A stretch of 13,507 nt of DNA, from NCBI GenBank assembly GCA_004298295.1, contig SCUH01000133.1, positions 1 to 13,507 on the forward strand. The letters run 5' to 3'. Position 1 is the stretch's first letter, and every line of letters begins with the position of its first letter. Positions 1-7,315 of the stretch are shown piece after piece. The notes under the pieces were generated by a model that was given only the letters and a program-made list of their open reading frames with translations, was not told where the DNA came from and did not search any database. The stretch is from Betaproteobacteria bacterium (GTDB lineage Bacteria > Pseudomonadota > Gammaproteobacteria > Burkholderiales > SG8-39). Position numbers and translations under genes: made by a program.

Positions 1-319
1 CGACGTGGTCGATCTGGCGAAGAAGTTCGAAGACTACGGCGTCGAGGCGATCATCTACACCGACATCGGGCGCGACGGCATGATGGGCGGGGTCAACGTC
101 GAGGCGACGCTGCGGCTGGCGCAGGCGCTCAAGGTCCCCCTGATCGCGAGCGGTGGGCTGAACAGCCTCGAGGACGTGCACAAAGTGTGCGCGACGCTCG
201 AGCCGGAGGGCGTGGTGGGCGCGATCGCAGGGCGCGCGCTGTACGAAGGCAGGCTCGATTTCAGGCAGGCCCAGGCTGCGGCCGACAAGGCGACCGGCAA
301 GACGCCCGGCGAGGCGTGA
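1..319 (+). CDS. hisA: HisA, ProFAR isomerase (3' part only)
   Basis: C-terminal 105 codons of phosphoribosylformimino-5-aminoimidazole carboxamide ribotide isomerase, the TIM-barrel enzyme that opens the ribose ring of ProFAR in histidine biosynthesis. The gene enters from the left edge, with the reading frame running from base 2. Visible family motifs are the YTDIGRDGMMGG segment around residues 19-30 of the fragment, which carries the second catalytic Asp region, and the phosphate-binding strand IASGG followed by GAIAGRALYEG near the end. It stops with TGA at 317-319, two bases before hisF starts, so the two genes are clearly in one operon. The GTG at base 5 is internal and not a start, because the conserved barrel continues upstream of the window. 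I am confident of the identity; only the missing 5' portion limits the call. Confidence 0.95.
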   Translation, partial: DVVDLAKKFEDYGVEAIIYTDIGRDGMMGGVNVEATLRLAQALKVPLIASGGLNSLEDVHKVCATLEPEGVVGAIAGRALYEGRLDFRQAQAAADKATGKTPGEA

Positions 320-321
320 CG

Positions 322-1082
<761 letters not shown>

Positions 1083-1086
<4 letters not shown>

Positions 1087-1475
1087 GCGAATGGCTGGAG
1101 GCGGTGCAGTGGAACGGGGAAGGCCTTGCGCCCGTGGTGACGCAGGACGCGGCGAGCGGTCGCGTCCTGACGCTCGCCTGGATGAACCGGACGGCGCTCG
1201 CGGAGACGGTGCGCCGCGGCGAGGCGGTGTATTGGTCGCGCGCGCGCCAGCGCCTGTGGCACAAGGGCGAAGAGTCCGGCCACGTGCAGCGCATCGTTGA
1301 ACTGCGCCTGGATTGCGACGGCGATGCCATCCTGCTGCGCGTCGAGCCGGCCGGCGGCATCGCCTGCCATACCGGGCGCGAAAGCTGTTTTTTCCAGAAG
1401 CTCGACCACGGAGCGTGGGTGACGGCGGACCCGGTGATCAAGGATCCGGCGCTCATCTACGGCAGGACCCCATGA
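1083..1475 (+). CDS. hisI: HisI, phosphoribosyl-AMP cyclohydrolase
   Basis: A 130-residue stand-alone PRA-CH enzyme that opens the adenine ring of PR-AMP, the third step of histidine synthesis. Metal ligands are visible: the D-x-D-x-D cluster LDCDGDA (Asp 77, 79, 81) for Mg, and the zinc cysteines C78, C95 (in GGIACHTG) and C102 (in ESCFF). The conserved SGHVQRIVEL and VYWSRARQRLWHKGE segments are also present. The start ATG overlaps the hisF stop, with GAGGT at 1072-1076 as ribosome site. The stop overlaps the hisE start as ATGA (1472-1475). In enterobacteria this activity is the N-terminal half of a HisIE fusion; here hisI and hisE are separate adjacent genes, which fits a betaproteobacterial origin. 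Confidence 0.97.
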
Positions 1476-1822
1476 AGACGGGTCTGTACGCAACGCTGGA
1501 GCGCATCGCCGCCGTGATCGAGGCGCGTCGCGGCGGGGACGCCGAAGCGTCGTACGTGGCGCGGCTGTTCGCCTCGGGCGACGACGCAATCCTGAAGAAG
1601 ATCGGCGAGGAAGCGACCGAGGTGATCCTCGCCGCCAAGTCGGGCGATCGCCTGCACCTGGTGCGCGAAATGGCGGACCTGTGGTTCCACTGCATGATCA
1701 TGCTCGCGCAGCAGGGCCTGGGGCCGCAGGACGTGCTGGCGGAACTGCGCCGGCGCGAGGGCATCTCCGGCATCGACGAAAAGGCGGCGCGCAAGCGCAA
1801 GCGCAGGGAGCGCGAAGCATGA
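1472..1822 (+). CDS. hisE: HisE, phosphoribosyl-ATP pyrophosphatase
   Basis: A 116-residue all-alpha NTP-pyrophosphohydrolase (MazG-like fold) that hydrolyses PR-ATP to PR-AMP, the second step of histidine synthesis. Recognisable motifs are SYVARLFASG (27-36), the metal-binding helix KKIGEEATEVILAAK (42-56) with its paired glutamates, and VREMADLWFH (64-73). The C-terminus is strongly basic (KAARKRKRREREA), a common loose tail. The start is the ATG overlapping the hisI stop, which excludes the longer upstream open frame lying inside hisI. The stop TGA (1820-1822) overlaps the ATG of the next gene, so hisF-hisI-hisE-hinT form an uninterrupted chain of overlaps. Confidence 0.96.
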   Translation: MKTGLYATLERIAAVIEARRGGDAEASYVARLFASGDDAILKKIGEEATEVILAAKSGDRLHLVREMADLWFHCMIMLAQQGLGPQDVLAELRRREGISGIDEKAARKRKRREREA

Positions 1823-2190
1823 GCGGCACCGGCGGCGCCGCGGCGTGCGTGTTCTGCAGGATCGCGCGCGGCGAGATTGCCGCGCGCAAGGTCTACGAGG
1901 ACGAAGACGTCTTCGCCTTCCATGACATCCGGCCGCAGGCGCCGGTGCACCTGCTGGTGATCCCCAAGCAGCACCTGCCGTCGCTGTACGAAGCCGGCGT
2001 GGAACAGCAGCGCACACTCGGCAAGATGCTGGCGCTGGCGGGGGAATTGGCGCGCCGGGAGGGCGCGACGGACGGCTTTCGCGTCATCGTCAACACCGGG
2101 CGTGTAGGGCATCAGGAGGTGTATCATTTGCACCTGCATATCCTCGGGGGCCCGGAGCCGCTCGGCCCGATGCTCCTGCGCAGGAAATAG
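1819..2190 (+). CDS. hinT: HinT-like HIT family purine nucleoside phosphoramidase
   Basis: A 123-residue HIT-superfamily protein. Members of the HinT branch hydrolyse adenosine phosphoramidates and aminoacyl-adenylate-type compounds in the cytoplasm; the physiological substrate is not settled. The signature histidine triad is H103-L-H105-L-H107 within VYHLHLHILGG. The N-terminal CVFCRIARGEIAA (C10, C13) and the HLLVIPKQH segment are also typical of HinT. The chosen ATG overlaps the hisE stop and has AGGGAG at 1805-1810 with 8 nt spacing; longer in-frame extensions run into hisE. Its place between the his genes and tatA is a familiar betaproteobacterial arrangement, so co-expression need not imply a histidine-specific role. 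Confidence 0.94.
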   Translation: MSGTGGAAACVFCRIARGEIAARKVYEDEDVFAFHDIRPQAPVHLLVIPKQHLPSLYEAGVEQQRTLGKMLALAGELARREGATDGFRVIVNTGRVGHQEVYHLHLHILGGPEPLGPMLLRRK

Positions 2191-2198
2191 CGCCTAAC

Positions 2199-2205
2199 AG
2201 GAGGT
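2199..2205 (+). promoter_or_regulatory. Strong Shine-Dalgarno for tatA
   Basis: AGGAGGT, a near-perfect match to the anti-SD of 16S rRNA, stands 4 nt before the tatA ATG. It is much stronger than the sequence before tatB, where no clear SD is visible in the 15 nt before 2501. The contrast fits the known need for far more TatA than TatB or TatC. Confidence 0.75.
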
Positions 2206-2209
2206 CTTT

Positions 2210-2440
2210 ATGGGCTCGTTCAGCGTCTGGCACTGGCTGATCGTCCTTTTGATCGTGATGCTGATTTTCGGCACCAAGAAGCTGCGCAACATGGGCGCCG
2301 ATCTGGGCGGCGCGGTGCGCGGGTTCAAGGAAGGCATGCGCGAGGGCGGCGACAAGCCGGCGGAAGCGGGCCCGGCGCCGCAGGTCTCGGGCAAGATCGT
2401 CGAGGGCGAAGTCAAGTCCAAGACCGAGACCCGGGCCTGA
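2210..2440 (+). CDS. tatA: TatA, twin-arginine translocase pore-forming subunit
   Basis: A 76-residue single-span membrane protein. TatA oligomerises to make the passage through which folded Tat substrates cross the inner membrane. Seen here: a short N-terminal transmembrane helix (about residues 7-20, VWHWLIVLLIVMLIF), the hallmark F20-G21 hinge (FGTKKLRNMG), an amphipathic helix (23-45, LGGAVRGFKEGM), and a disordered charged tail ending KTETRA. It starts 19 bp after hinT with a strong ribosome site and is followed by a terminator-like hairpin before tatB. TatE or TatB would be alternatives, but the FGTKKL sequence and the following authentic tatB make TatA clear. Confidence 0.96.
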   Translation: MGSFSVWHWLIVLLIVMLIFGTKKLRNMGADLGGAVRGFKEGMREGGDKPAEAGPAPQVSGKIVEGEVKSKTETRA

Positions 2441-2464
2441 CGACTCCACGTCGCCGCCGACACG

Positions 2465-2489
2465 GGGCGCCTGCGGGCGCCCTTTTGTT
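2465..2489 (+). terminator. Hairpin plus T-run between tatA and tatB (partial terminator)
   Basis: GGGCGCC (2465-2471) pairs perfectly with GGCGCCC (2476-2482) around a 4-nt TGCG loop and is followed at once by TTTTGTT. This is the form of a rho-independent terminator, although the T-run is interrupted by one G. It lies inside what must otherwise be a tatABC transcript, in the 60-nt tatA-tatB gap. It would therefore act as an attenuator or as a 3' end protecting a tatA-only message. Termination efficiency is inferred, not shown. Confidence 0.7.
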
Positions 2490-2500
2490 CTCCCAGTCCC

Positions 2501-2902
2501 ATGTTTGACATCGGCTTTACCGAACTGCTGCTGATCGGGGTGGTGGCGCTGATCGTGATCGGCCCCGAGCGGCTGCCGCGCGTGGCGCGCACGCTCGGCC
2601 ACCTCGCGGGGCGCATGCAACGCTACGTCGCCGACGTCAAGGCCGACATCAGCCGCGAGATGGAGCTCGATGAGCTGCGCAAGATGCGCGACTCGGTGCA
2701 GCAGGCGGCGAGCAGCATCGAGAGCTCGGTGCAGTCGGAGCTTTCGAGGACGGAGTCCGAGTTGAATTCAGCGGCGGCGAGCTTGGCGGAAAGCGGGGCT
2801 TCGGCGGCCCCGGCGGAAGCGGTTGCCGACACGGCAGCGAGCGTCCAGGTTTCGCCGGCGCAGGATGCCGCGCCGGCGAGCGGGGAAAAAGGGCGCGCGT
2901 GA
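2501..2902 (+). CDS. tatB: TatB, twin-arginine translocase substrate-receptor subunit
   Basis: A 133-residue protein. With TatC, TatB forms the receptor complex that binds twin-arginine signal peptides. The N-terminus MFDIGFTELLLIGVVALIVIG is the conserved single transmembrane helix with the polar E8, followed by the G21-P22-E23-R24-L25-P26 hinge that separates TatB from TatA (FG). An amphipathic helix (about 28-60) and a predicted coiled or helical segment rich in S, E and Q follow, then an Ala/Ser/Pro-rich disordered tail. No good Shine-Dalgarno precedes the ATG. The stop overlaps the GTG start of tatC as GTGA (2899-2902), so TatB and TatC synthesis is likely coupled. Confidence 0.95.
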   Translation: MFDIGFTELLLIGVVALIVIGPERLPRVARTLGHLAGRMQRYVADVKADISREMELDELRKMRDSVQQAASSIESSVQSELSRTESELNSAAASLAESGASAAPAEAVADTAASVQVSPAQDAAPASGEKGRA

Positions 2903-3693
2903 GCAGCACCCAGGATACGTTCGTCTCGCATCTCGTCGAGCTGCGCCAGCGCCTGATGCGCGCTCTGGGCGCGGTGCTGGTGATCTTCGTCGGCCTGTTC
3001 ATCTGGCCCGGCACCGGCGCGGTGTATGACCTGCTCGCGCTGCCGCTGATGGCGGCGCTGCCCCAGGGCACGCGCATGATCGCCACCGGCGTCATCACGC
3101 CGTTCATGGTGCCGATGAAGGTGGGGGCGCTCGCCGCCTTCATGATCGCGCTGCCCTACGTGCTGCACCAGGCCTGGGCGTTCGTGGCACCGGGCCTGTA
3201 CGAGCACGAAAAACGCCTCGCGCTGCCGATCGTGGTCGCGAGCACGCTGCTGTTCTATCTCGGCGTCGCGTTCTGCTACTTCTTCGTCTTCGGCAAGGTG
3301 TTCGCCTTCATCAACGACTTCGCGCCGAAGTCGATCACGCCAGCGCCCGACATCGAGGCCTACTTCGGTTTCGTGATCACGATGTTCCTCGCCTTCGGCG
3401 TCACTTTCGAGATCCCGGTGGTGGTCGTGTTGCTGGTGCGTTTCGGCGTGGTCGGCGTGCACAAGCTCAGGGACGCGCGCCCGTACGTGGTGGTCGGTGC
3501 CTTCGTCGTCGCCGCGGTGGTGACGCCGCCCGACGTGCTGTCGCAGCTGATGCTCGCGATACCGATGTGCCTGCTCTACGAGGCGGGCCTGCTGATGGCG
3601 CGATTCGTCGGCGCGCGGCCGGCCGGCGAGTCCGACTACAAGCCGCCGAGCGACGCGGAGATGGACCGCGAGCTCGACCGCGCCGATCGCTAG
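2899..3693 (+). CDS. tatC: TatC, twin-arginine translocase core receptor
   Basis: A 264-residue polytopic membrane protein with the six transmembrane segments expected of TatC, which reads the twin-arginine motif. Conserved landmarks are FVSHLVELRQRL near the N-terminus, LPQGTRMIATGV (54-65), the signal-peptide-binding loop AFVAPGLYEHEKR with F95 and E104 (equivalents of E. coli F94 and E103), FGVTFEIPVVVVLL, and RPYVVVGAFVVAAVVTPPDVLSQ. The start is GTG, overlapping the tatB stop, and MSSTQDTFVSHLVELR aligns with the family N-terminus. It ends with TAG at 3691-3693, only 3 bp from the stop of a gene on the other strand. No terminator stands between them, so convergent transcripts must overlap. 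No tatD follows. Confidence 0.97.
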   Translation: MSSTQDTFVSHLVELRQRLMRALGAVLVIFVGLFIWPGTGAVYDLLALPLMAALPQGTRMIATGVITPFMVPMKVGALAAFMIALPYVLHQAWAFVAPGLYEHEKRLALPIVVASTLLFYLGVAFCYFFVFGKVFAFINDFAPKSITPAPDIEAYFGFVITMFLAFGVTFEIPVVVVLLVRFGVVGVHKLRDARPYVVVGAFVVAAVVTPPDVLSQLMLAIPMCLLYEAGLLMARFVGARPAGESDYKPPSDAEMDRELDRADR

Positions 3694-3696
3694 GCC

Positions 3697-4536
3697 TCAG
3701 CGGCCGTTAAGGAAGCGTTCGATCAGGTTGAGCTGATCGGGCACGTTGAGCGCCGGGGCATGTCCGCAACCGGCGATCGTCACTACCACCGCGCGCGGCC
3801 CGCGCTGGCGCATTTCCTCGGCAACTTCCGGCAGCAGCAGATCGGAAGATTCGCCGCGCAGGCAGAGCGTCGGCACGTCGATCGCGTCCCAGGCCTCCCA
3901 CTGGTCGTAGTCGCGCGGATGGTGCTCGAACTGCACCACCATCTTCGGATCGTAGTGCGGCGTGGCCTTTCCTTCCGCGGTGCGGCGCGCCGAGGTTTCG
4001 GCGAGCCGCCGCCACTGCCCGTCCGAGAGCCAGCCGAACGGCTGGTAGACGGTGCGGAAGTACTGCTCCAGCTCCGACATGCGCTCGAATTGCGGCGGGT
4101 TGCCGGCGTAGGCGCGAATGCGCGCCACCGCGGCCTCGCCGAGCTTCGGTCCGATGTCGTTCAGCACCAGCCGCCGGATGCGGCCGCGCAGCGTGCCTGC
4201 GGCGAGGTGAATGCCGAGCGCGCCACCCATTGAAGTGCCGATCCAGTGCGCTTCGCGCACGCCGAGCTGGTCCATGAGCGCCGCCGCCTGCCGACCGTAG
4301 AACGCGAGGCAGTACTCCTGCTCGGGCAGCGGGCTCCACTGCGACAGGCCGCGGCCGAGGGTGTCGGGACAGAGCACGCGGTAGCGCGCGCTCAGCTGCG
4401 TCGCGAGTTCGTCCATGTCGCGGCCGGTGCGCGCCAGCCCATGCCAGGCGATCACGGTTTCGGAGTGGCCCGCGCCCCACTCCGTGTAGTGCAGCTCGCG
4501 GCCTTCGCAGGTCAGGTAGTTCGAGGTGAAGCTCAT
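3697..4536 (-). CDS. Alpha/beta hydrolase, coupled to the Liv transporter
   Basis: A 279-residue single-domain alpha/beta-hydrolase-fold enzyme. Seen: the HG oxyanion motif WHGLARTGRDMDELA (31-45), the nucleophile elbow GTSMGG with S102, a probable acid D232 in LRGESSDLLLP, and the catalytic H259 in AGCGHAP. A lid-like helical insert with several aromatic residues lies between residues 135 and 215. No signal peptide is visible, so it should be cytoplasmic. The start ATG (4536) overlaps the livM stop (4533-4535) as ATGA. This rules out the longer upstream frame inside livM and makes the gene the last member of the Liv operon. The co-location suggests it cleaves an ester or amide brought in by the transporter. 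The exact substrate cannot be read from sequence, and peptidase, esterase or C-C hydrolase are all possible. Confidence 0.85.
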   Translation of the reverse strand: MSFTSNYLTCEGRELHYTEWGAGHSETVIAWHGLARTGRDMDELATQLSARYRVLCPDTLGRGLSQWSPLPEQEYCLAFYGRQAAALMDQLGVREAHWIGTSMGGALGIHLAAGTLRGRIRRLVLNDIGPKLGEAAVARIRAYAGNPPQFERMSELEQYFRTVYQPFGWLSDGQWRRLAETSARRTAEGKATPHYDPKMVVQFEHHPRDYDQWEAWDAIDVPTLCLRGESSDLLLPEVAEEMRQRGPRAVVVTIAGCGHAPALNVPDQLNLIERFLNGR

Positions 4537-5588
4537 TTCGCGCGCAGCTTGCCGACGATGCCGGTGGGAAAGTAATAGACGCAAACGATGAACAGCACGC
4601 CCAGCCACAGCAGCCACCGGTCCGGGTGGAGCAGGCCCGGCAGCAGCGGCACGCCCTTCGCCGCGGCGCTCGCGAGGGCCATGAGATCCTGCAGATAGTT
4701 CTGCGCGACGACGAAGATCGTCGCGCCGACCGCGGCGCCGTACATCGTGCCCATGCCGCCGATCACCACCATCAGGAGGATGTCGATCATGATGTTGAAC
4801 GAAAGCGTCGTGTCCGGTCCGGTGTAGCGCAGCCAGATGGCGTAAAGCACGCCGGCGAGCGTCGCGCCCAGCGCGCCGATGCAGTTGGCCGCGGTGCGGT
4901 AGGTGACCGTGCGGTAGCCGAGCGCCTCGGAGCGGAACTCGTTCTCGCGGATCGAGAGCAGCACGCGGCCGAAGGGCGAGTTCACCACCCGCAGCAGGGC
5001 GAGGAAGCAGGCGAGCGCGGCTAAGACCACCAGATAGTAGCTCGCCAGCCGGCCGTTCAACTCGACGCCGAGGAGCGGCATCTCGACGAGCTTGGTGCCG
5101 GGCAAGAGCAGATCCGGCAGCTTGTAGGTGATCCCGTCCTCGCCGCCCGTGAACCCGGAGAGCTGCGAGGCGAGGATCTGGAAGAACGAGGCGACGGCGA
5201 GCGTGATCATGGCGAAAAAGATCGCCCGTACGCGGAGACTGAGCAGGCCGATCGCGAGCGCGAGCGCCGCCGAGAGCGAAAGCGCCAGCGCGATGCCGAG
5301 CGCGAGGCTGACCCAGCCCGCGCCGAGCTTTGCCATGGCGATGCCGACGCCGTAGCCGCCGATGCCGAAGAACATGGTGTGCGCGAACGAAACGATCCCG
5401 GTATAGCCGAGCAGCAGGTCGTAGCTCGCCACCAGCAGCACGAACACCGCGACTTTGGCCGCCACGTTGAGCGAGCGCGTGCCGGGAAAGACGAACGGCG
5501 CAAGCACGAGCCCTGCCAGGATCGCAAGCAGCACCACGGCCAGGACGCGGCTGCGCGGGAGGTCACCGGAAAGGAGCGTCGTGAGCAC
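4533..5588 (-). CDS. livM: LivM-type ABC transporter permease
   Basis: A 351-residue inner-membrane permease of the branched-chain amino acid (HAAT) family, the partner of LivH. It has many hydrophobic helices across its length. The LivM hallmarks ASYDLLLGYTGIVSFAHTMFFGIGGYG (54-80) and LVMVVIGGMGTMYG-type sequence (around 266-280, LLMVVIGGMGTMYGAAVGA) are clear. The cytoplasmic coupling region SPFGRVLLSIRENEFRSEALGYR lies about residues 204-226. It starts with GTG at 5588, 3 bp after the livH stop and without a strong SD, so translation probably depends on reinitiation after livH. The livK-G-F-H-M order makes a full importer. HAAT permeases also move urea, short amides and aromatic compounds, so the name does not fix the substrate. 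Confidence 0.93.
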   Translation of the reverse strand: MLTTLLSGDLPRSRVLAVVLLAILAGLVLAPFVFPGTRSLNVAAKVAVFVLLVASYDLLLGYTGIVSFAHTMFFGIGGYGVGIAMAKLGAGWVSLALGIALALSLSAALALAIGLLSLRVRAIFFAMITLAVASFFQILASQLSGFTGGEDGITYKLPDLLLPGTKLVEMPLLGVELNGRLASYYLVVLAALACFLALLRVVNSPFGRVLLSIRENEFRSEALGYRTVTYRTAANCIGALGATLAGVLYAIWLRYTGPDTTLSFNIMIDILLMVVIGGMGTMYGAAVGATIFVVAQNYLQDLMALASAAAKGVPLLPGLLHPDRWLLWLGVLFIVCVYYFPTGIVGKLRAK

Positions 5589-5591
5589 GGC

Positions 5592-6593
5592 TCAGGCCCT
5601 GCCGACCGGGAACAGCCCTCTCGGGCGCCAGAGCAGCACCAGCACCATCAGCAGGATGTTGGAGCCGAGCGCGAGCTTGGGCGCGAGATACCCCGTGTAA
5701 TTGGCCATCAGCCCGACCAGCAGCGCGCCGACGAAACAGCCGCCGACCGATCCCAGGCCACCGATGATGAGGACGATGAACAGGACCACCATCATCTGCA
5801 TGCCGATCTGCGCGTTGACCGATTCCTGATACAGCGCCCACATCACGCCGCCGAGACCCGCGAGCGCGCTGCCGGCAATGAACACGCCGACGAAAAGGCT
5901 GCGGATGCGGTAGCCGAGCGACTCGACCATTTCCCGGTTCTCGACGCCGGCACGGATCAGCAGACCCAGGCGCGTGCGGTTCAGGATCAGCCACATCGCG
6001 GCGAACACGGCGAGCCCGACCAGCACCGCGAGCACCCGATAGCGCTCGATCGCCGCATCGCCCACGATGAACGATCCGGTGATGGTCGCCGGGCGCGGCA
6101 AGGGGATGATGTCCGGTCCCCAGACGACGTGGATCAGCTGCTCGACGACGATCAGGCCACCCATCGTCACCAGAATCTGCTTCAGGTGATCGCCGTACAC
6201 GGGGCGGATCACGACGCGCTCGAAGAACCAGCCCAGGAACCCGGCGAGCGCCATCGCGGCGAGCACGGCTGGCACGATCGCCGAAAGATTCGCCGCGAGG
6301 CTGTCGGCCTGCATCGACGGCTTCATCGCGAGCAGCACCGAAGTTCCCGCGTAGGCGCCGACCGAGATGAACACGCCATGCGCGAAGTTCATGATGTCCA
6401 TCAGGCCGAAGACCAGTGTCAGCCCGGCGGCCATCATGAAGATCATCATGCCCATGGCGAGGCCCGCCACGGTCAGGGTCACCCACGTCGGCAGGCTCGG
6501 AATGAAAGGCAGCGCGGCAAGCGCAATCGCCGGAATCAGGGCGAGCGGCAGCCAGTCGAGCCGCTGCGCGGGCAGCGCGCTGCCGTGGCTCAT
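5592..6593 (-). CDS. livH: LivH-type ABC transporter permease
   Basis: A 333-residue polytopic permease of the LivH family. Seen: the conserved GLTLVFGLMDIMNFAHG segment (68-84) near the second and third helices, ILVTMGGLIVVEQ, the cytoplasmic coupling loop RTRLGLLIRAGVENREMVESLGYR (about 213-236), and FIVLIIGGLGSVGGCFVGALLVG near the C-terminus. The ATG at 6593 overlaps the livF stop (6590-6592) as ATGA. That start matches the family length, while the longer open frame would extend 32 codons into livF. With LivM it forms the transmembrane channel of the importer, energised by LivG and LivF. Confidence 0.93.
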   Translation of the reverse strand: MSHGSALPAQRLDWLPLALIPAIALAALPFIPSLPTWVTLTVAGLAMGMMIFMMAAGLTLVFGLMDIMNFAHGVFISVGAYAGTSVLLAMKPSMQADSLAANLSAIVPAVLAAMALAGFLGWFFERVVIRPVYGDHLKQILVTMGGLIVVEQLIHVVWGPDIIPLPRPATITGSFIVGDAAIERYRVLAVLVGLAVFAAMWLILNRTRLGLLIRAGVENREMVESLGYRIRSLFVGVFIAGSALAGLGGVMWALYQESVNAQIGMQMMVVLFIVLIIGGLGSVGGCFVGALLVGLMANYTGYLAPKLALGSNILLMVLVLLWRPRGLFPVGRA

Positions 6594-7315
6594 TGGTGGG
6601 CCTGCAGCGACAGGCCGAGCAGCTTCTGCTGCAGCGAATCGTCGGCAGCGAGATCGGCCATGCGCCCGGCGTGCACGATCCGGCCGCAATCCATCACCGC
6701 CACCGTGTCGCCGACCGAGCGCGCGAAGTGGAAGTTCTGCTCCACCACCAGCAGGCTGGTCTCGGTGCGTTTCAGCTCCCTGAACGCCTCGATCATGTTG
6801 GCGATGATCGACGGCGCGAGCCCTTTGGTCGGTTCATCGACCAGCAGGAGCCGCCTCGGTTCGACGATCGCGCGTGCGATCGCCAGCATCTGTTTCTGGC
6901 CGCCGGAGAGGTTGCCGGCGTGCGCGTGCCAGAATTTCTGCATCGCGGGGAAGAGCCGGAAGATCCACTCCAGGCGCCGGTCCTCCGGCGGGCCGCTGCG
7001 CGCCGCGAGCAGCAGGTTTTCGCGCACCGTGAGCCCCGCGAAGATGCCCATGTTCTCGGGCACGTAGGCGATTCCGAGGCGCGCGCGCTCGGGTGTCGTG
7101 CGGCGCGTGATCTCTGCACCGTCGTAGCGGATCGCGCCGGCCGAGGCCTGCCACAGGCCCATGACGGTGCGCAAGGTCGTGGTCTTGCCGGCGCCGTTGC
7201 GGCCGAGGAGCATCGTCAGCCCCGCGCGCGGCACCTCGAAATCGACCCCTTGGAGGATGTGGTACTGGCCGATGTGCGTATTGACCCCCGCGAGCGCAAG
7301 CAGCGCCTCAGCCAT
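6590..7315 (-). CDS. livF: LivF-type ABC transporter ATPase
   Basis: A 241-residue nucleotide-binding subunit of LivF length. Walker A is GRNGAGKT (38-45), the ABC signature is LSGGQ (136-140), Walker B is LLLVDEP (156-162), and the family motif DEPTKGLAP follows. The usual LivF Q-loop segment VPEGRRIF reads VPENMGIF here, a small deviation also plausible for divergent HAAT ATPases. The ATG (7315) overlaps the end of livG by 8 bp and has a strong AGGAGG at 7322-7327 (6 nt spacing). The stop overlaps livH. The H-loop position after VVEQ carries N-F-H instead of an immediate His, as is normal in LivF (VEQN). Confidence 0.94.
   Translation of the reverse strand: MAEALLALAGVNTHIGQYHILQGVDFEVPRAGLTMLLGRNGAGKTTTLRTVMGLWQASAGAIRYDGAEITRRTTPERARLGIAYVPENMGIFAGLTVRENLLLAARSGPPEDRRLEWIFRLFPAMQKFWHAHAGNLSGGQKQMLAIARAIVEPRRLLLVDEPTKGLAPSIIANMIEAFRELKRTETSLLVVEQNFHFARSVGDTVAVMDCGRIVHAGRMADLAADDSLQQKLLGLSLQAHQ

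Noticed and set aside
3691..3710. Possible terminator between tatC and the hydrolase
   Set aside because: Only a 4-bp GGCC/GGCC stem is present and no T-run follows on either strand.
4537..4617. Longer start for the hydrolase at 4617
   Set aside because: It lies inside livM and adds a basic segment without family similarity. The ATGA overlap at 4533-4536 is the expected arrangement.
5379..7067. A 562-codon open frame on the + strand opposite livM, livH and livF
   Set aside because: The translation is an unbroken mix of H, D, R, Q and E with no motif, as expected from the antisense of GC-rich membrane-protein genes. The - strand genes have clear family motifs and linked starts and stops.
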